Positions 50,684-54,543 of a DNA stretch of 54,543 bases are shown here, one piece after another. Numbering within the stretch: the stretch's first letter is position 1; each line of letters starts with the position of its first letter. The position numbers and the translations under genes are program-made. The notes beneath the pieces were generated by a model. It was given only the letters and a program-made list of their open reading frames with translations. It searched no databases and was not told where the DNA came from. The stretch spans positions 1 to 54,543 of the forward strand of contig JBDLTZ010000191.1 in assembly GCA_039805565.1 (NCBI GenBank), given 5' to 3'. Source of the DNA: CALJIC01 sp039805565 (GTDB lineage Bacteria; Chloroflexota; Chloroflexia; Chloroflexales; Roseiflexaceae).

Positions 50684-51754
50684 ATGACGACGACAACTCC
50701 GGCGATTAGCGCCGAGCAGACAGCGGCGCCGCCATCCGAGGGCCAGTGGGCCATCGTCTGGCGGCGCTTCACCCGCCACCGCATGGCGATGATCAGCCTG
50801 GTCACGCTGATCCTCTTCCTGGTGGCCTCGCTCCTCGCATCCTACATTACCCCCTACCCGCGCGACCAGTTCGAGCTCGATCGGGTGTTTCTTGCGCCCA
50901 TGGAGCGTAACCCCGACGGCGGGCTGCATATTCTCGGCACCGATCACATCGGGCGCGACATGTTTACGCGCATCGTCTACGCGGCGCGTATCTCGATCAT
51001 CCTGGCCGTGGCCGTGGCCACCCTCTCGTCCCTGATTGGGATCGTGATGGGCCTGCTGGCCGGCTTCTTCTTGGGCTGGGTGGACATGCTTATCACCCGC
51101 TCGCTGGAGTTCATCTCGACCTTCCCGCTGCTGCCGGTGCTGCTGATCCTCAACTCGATCTTGCTCCAGCAGCCGGAGCTGCTGCCGATCCCCGGCTGGT
51201 TCGTCTGGGTCCTGCAGGTCTCCACCGGCGTCCCGACAACCGAGGCCGTCAAGCTGGCGCTGATCGTGATCACCCTCTCGGTGCTGCTCTGGACCGGCAC
51301 CGCCCGCCTCATGCGCGGCATGGTGCTCTCGGTGCGCGAGCTGGCCTATATTGAGTCCTCGCGCGCGCTCGGGGCCTCGAACCTGCGGATCATCGCCCGG
51401 CACGTGCTGCCGAACTCCCTCCCGCCGCTGATCGTGGACTACACGCTGGCGATCAACGGCATCCTGGTGCTCGAGTCGGTGCTCAGCTTCCTCGGCTACG
51501 GTGTGCAGGACCCCACCCCCACGTGGGGCAACATCCTGGCGATCGCCGAGAGCAATATGTTCAACTACCCCTGGATGCCGCTCGTGCCGGGCGTGCCGCT
51601 GGTGATCTGCGCCCTGGCGGTGAACTTCATCGGCGACGGCCTGCGCGACGCGCTCGACCCGCGCATGGTGATCGGCGGTAAGGGCGCCAAGAAGGACGAG
51701 CGCAAGGGCGCCAAGAAGAGCGCCGAGAAGAAGACAACCAAGGCCGCCGCGTAG
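50684..51754 (+). CDS. dppC: Oligopeptide ABC permease, DppC/OppC type
   Basis: A 356-aa permease with the OppC N-terminal domain (WRRFTRHRMAMISLVTLILF), the His-containing LGTDHIGRDMFTRIVYAARI, and the EAA loop YIESSRALGASNLRIIARHV. The last 25 residues are a Lys/Ala/Glu-rich tail (KGAKKDERKGAKKSAEKKTT) of unknown meaning. It begins nine bases after dppB ends. Confidence 0.93.
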   Translation: MTTTTPAISAEQTAAPPSEGQWAIVWRRFTRHRMAMISLVTLILFLVASLLASYITPYPRDQFELDRVFLAPMERNPDGGLHILGTDHIGRDMFTRIVYAARISIILAVAVATLSSLIGIVMGLLAGFFLGWVDMLITRSLEFISTFPLLPVLLILNSILLQQPELLPIPGWFVWVLQVSTGVPTTEAVKLALIVITLSVLLWTGTARLMRGMVLSVRELAYIESSRALGASNLRIIARHVLPNSLPPLIVDYTLAINGILVLESVLSFLGYGVQDPTPTWGNILAIAESNMFNYPWMPLVPGVPLVICALAVNFIGDGLRDALDPRMVIGGKGAKKDERKGAKKSAEKKTTKAAA

Positions 51755-51773
51755 GCCCCAGTAAGGACGACCC

Positions 51774-52804
<1,031 letters not shown>

Positions 52805-52805
<1 letters not shown>

Positions 52806-53809
52806 TGACAGCATCCGCGTTCCAGCGGGCCCCGAGCGACACGCTGCTCGAGGTCGATAACCTGGTCAAGCACTTCCCGATCAAGGGTGGGATCCTGCGC
52901 CGCACCGTGGCCGTGGTCAAGGCGGTGGACGGCGTCAGCTTCACCGTGAAGCGCGGCGAGACCCTGGGCCTGGTGGGCGAGTCCGGCTGCGGCAAGACTA
53001 CCACCGGCCGCACTATCCTGCGGCTGGAGAAGCCCACCAGCGGCGAGGTGACGTTCGACGGCAAGGACGTGTTAGGCGCGTCGGGCAGCCGTATGAAGGC
53101 GCTCCGCAAGGACATGCAGATCGTCTTCCAGGACCCGTACGCCTCGCTCGACCCGCGCATCACTGTGGGCGAGAGCATCGCCGAGGGCCTGGAGATCCAC
53201 GGCATCGGCGGCCGCAAGGAGCGCGATGAGCGCGTGCGCGAGGTGCTGGCTAAGGTTGGCATGCACCCCAGCCACACGCAGCGCTACCCCCATGAGTTCT
53301 CCGGCGGCCAGCGCCAGCGCATCGGCATCGCCCGCGCTTTGGTGATGAACCCCAAGCTGATCGTCTGCGACGAGCCCGTGTCGGCCCTCGACGTGTCTAT
53401 CCAGAGCCAGGTGCTCAACCTGCTGCGGAACCTCCAGCAGGAGTACGGCCTGACCTACCTGTTCATCGCGCACAACCTGAGCGTGGTGGAGCACATCAGC
53501 AACCGCGTGGGCGTGATGTACCTGGGCAAGATGGTGGAGCTGGCCAACCGGGTGGACCTGTTCCGCCGGCCGCGCCACCCCTACACCAAGGCGCTGATCT
53601 CGGCCATCCCGGTGCCGAACCCCACCGTCAAGCGCGAGCGCATTCTGCTCCAGGGGGATGTGCCGAGCCCGATCAACCCGCCGAAGGGGTGCCGCTTCCA
53701 CCCGCGCTGCTGGATGGCGCGCGATATCTGCCGTGAGCAGGAGCCGGCCTTCGAGGAGAAGTCGCCCGGGCACTTCTCGGCGTGTCACTTCGCCAACGAG
53801 GTCTCGTAG
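52805..53809 (+). CDS. dppF: Oligopeptide ABC ATPase, DppF type
   Basis: A 334-aa ATPase partner of the DppD-type protein. Walker A GESGCGKTTTG near residue 57; Q-loop IVFQDPYASLDPRITVGESI; signature FSGGQRQRIGIARALV; Walker B LIVCDEPVSALD; switch IAHNLS, with Asn in place of Asp as is usual in DppF. The C-terminal CRFHPRCWMARDIC Cys cluster is present. TGATG overlap with dppD implies translational coupling. The operon ends at a strong terminator. Confidence 0.94.
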
Positions 53810-53861
53810 CGCGGTGAGCTTGCTCAGTAAACGAGAGAGGAGTGGGGCCAAAGGCCCCCTA

Positions 53862-53898
53862 TGTGACGGGAAGGCCACAGACCCTCCCGTCACATTTT
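53862..53898 (+). terminator. Terminator of the oligopeptide operon
   Basis: TGTGACGGGA (53862-53871) pairs with TCCCGTCACA (53885-53894) followed by TTTT. A smaller GGGGCC-AAA-GGCCCC hairpin precedes it at 53834-53848. Confidence 0.85.
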
Positions 53899-53905
53899 GA
53901 TCTTA

Positions 53906-53914
53906 TGGTACAAT
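53906..53914 (+). promoter_or_regulatory. Promoter -10 for the second oligopeptide operon
   Basis: TGG-TACAAT extended -10, immediately after the terminator. No -35 match. RNA would start near 53921, leaving an approximately 200-nt leader. Confidence 0.55.
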
Positions 53915-53941
53915 AGTTAACGCAGGGTCTACTTCACATAA

Positions 53942-54048
53942 AGCAATCCCAGGTAACTCGTGCACGTGAGTTCGTGCAGAGCGGGGTTTTGGGCCGGGTG
54001 CCCCCGAGGAAAAACATCTCCGGTTTTTTCTAACCCGGCAGGATTGCT
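53942..54048 (+). ncRNA. Structured leader RNA, candidate riboswitch or attenuator
   Basis: AGCAATCC (53942-53949) pairs with GGATTGCT (54041-54048) and closes a multi-branch element. Inside are TGCACG/CGTGCA (53961-53966 with 53973-53978) or the alternative AACTC/GAGTT (53955-53959 with 53968-53972), and GCCGGGT/ACCCGGC (53993-53999 with 54033-54039). Within the last arm CCGAG pairs with CTCCGG and is followed by T6 (54024-54029), a terminator-like unit. I do not recognise a known riboswitch class. The gene 78 bp downstream encodes an oligopeptide ATPase. Confidence 0.5.
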
Positions 54049-54125
54049 AGAACCCACCTCTCACGTGACGATGCTGTGGGTCGTCGGTTGGTATTCGCGC
54101 TTCTGAAGCAGCCTGGGTGACATGA

Positions 54126-54543
54126 ATGGCACCATTGCTTGAAGTCCGCAATCTCGAAACGCACTTTAAAACCCAGGACGGCGTCGTCAAAGCGGTCAAT
54201 AACGTATCGTTCCATGTGAACCGCGGTGAGACTCTCGGTATCGTCGGCGAGAGCGGCTCTGGCAAAAGCGTCACCTCGCTCTCCGTCATGCGGCTGATCC
54301 CCAACCCCCCTGGACGCATTGCTGGCGGGCAGATCATGTTCGATGGCGAGAACCTCCTCGACTACACCGAGGAGGAGATGCGCCACATCCGCGGCAACCG
54401 GATCGCGATGATCTTCCAGGATCCGATGACGTCGCTCAACCCGGTGCTGACGATCGGGCGGCAGATCACCGAGTCGCTCGAGCTCCATATGAAGCTCACC
54501 TCCAAGGAGGCCCGCGGCCGCGCGGTCGAGCTGCTCGGCATGG
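54126..54543 (+). CDS. Second oligopeptide ABC ATPase, DppD type (partial, runs off the window)
   Basis: The first 139 residues of an ATPase starting MAPLLEVRNLETHFKTQDG. Walker A is GESGSGKSVTS near residue 41 and the Q-loop IFQDPMTSLNPVLTIGRQIT. It is close to, but clearly distinct from, the DppD-type protein at 51774, sharing EEEMRHIRGNRI. The ribosome site is weak (CTGGGTGAC). It opens a second oligopeptide transport set preceded by the structured leader. The start at 54126 is the first ATG in frame after the leader. Confidence 0.9.
   Translation, partial: MAPLLEVRNLETHFKTQDGVVKAVNNVSFHVNRGETLGIVGESGSGKSVTSLSVMRLIPNPPGRIAGGQIMFDGENLLDYTEEEMRHIRGNRIAMIFQDPMTSLNPVLTIGRQITESLELHMKLTSKEARGRAVELLGM

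Noticed and set aside
53942..54048. Leader read as a known SAM, TPP or guanidine riboswitch
   Set aside because: Short matches (CCCGGCA, GGGTGCCC) occur, but the conserved core sequences of those classes are absent.

Overview
The window is high-GC DNA (roughly two thirds G+C by eye) from a bacterium that I place in the Chloroflexota, most likely the filamentous Chloroflexia. The support is indirect: a fused heme A synthase-like/heme O synthase protein, a large MacB-like permease fused in one chain, lipoprotein transporters with Thr/Pro/Ala linkers, and an oligopeptide-binding protein whose halves are swapped. I recall Chloroflexia proteins that resemble this last one, but I cannot check databases. 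No rRNA, tRNA, CRISPR array, insertion sequence or prophage was seen. The window is chromosomal housekeeping and transport DNA with signs of local decay.

Layout. 1-3.5 kb: PP2C/SpoIIE-type phosphatase, a 72-aa protein, a probable gene relic and formate-tetrahydrofolate ligase. 3.5-6.6 kb: ferritin-like DUF892 protein and the CtaA-CtaB fusion. 6.6-13.2 kb: a MacAB-type efflux system (two ATPases, one carrying an AbrB-like tail, a fused FtsX permease and a lipoprotein adaptor). 13.3-17.8 kb: a membrane protein with a PP2C-like head and a GH13 enzyme. 18.3-22.1 kb: a GABA-type degradation set (class III aminotransferase, GNAT, aldehyde dehydrogenase). 22.3-25.4 kb: STAS-domain membrane protein, MocR-like aminotransferase, a 36-aa membrane peptide and a DoxX-like protein. 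25.9-28.6 kb: cbiMQO cobalt/nickel uptake with a clear promoter and overlapping palindrome. 28.9-33.5 kb: threonine dehydratase-like enzyme, MFS exporter, hybrid PAS/GAF histidine kinase. 33.7-37.4 kb: zinc-ribbon protein, arginine-decarboxylase-like enzyme, substrate-binding/OmpA fusion lipoprotein. 37.4-38.7 kb: a decay pocket (half a DMT transporter, VOC protein, HNH endonuclease cut before its HNH domain). 39-44 kb: a threonine/homoserine group (threonine dehydratase, MFS, homoserine dehydrogenase, DMT transporter) and an internally deleted MocR regulator. 44.3-46.9 kb: UDP-glucose pyrophosphorylase and a degenerate McrB-like AAA protein. 47-53.8 kb: a complete oligopeptide ABC operon. 53.9-54.5 kb: a structured leader and the start of a second oligopeptide ATPase gene.

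Three observations stand out. First, the oligopeptide-binding protein at 47402-49396 has its usual C-terminal half before its usual N-terminal half, as a circular permutation. Second, at least eleven gene boundaries are filled or flanked by tandem 7-bp units whose sequence differs from locus to locus; one spacer (11534-11610) is exactly eleven heptads. Third, an approximately 200-nt leader before the second oligopeptide operon folds into a closed multi-branch structure containing a terminator-like hairpin. Transcription starts in this genome often show an extended -10 (TGnTATAAT-like) without a -35.
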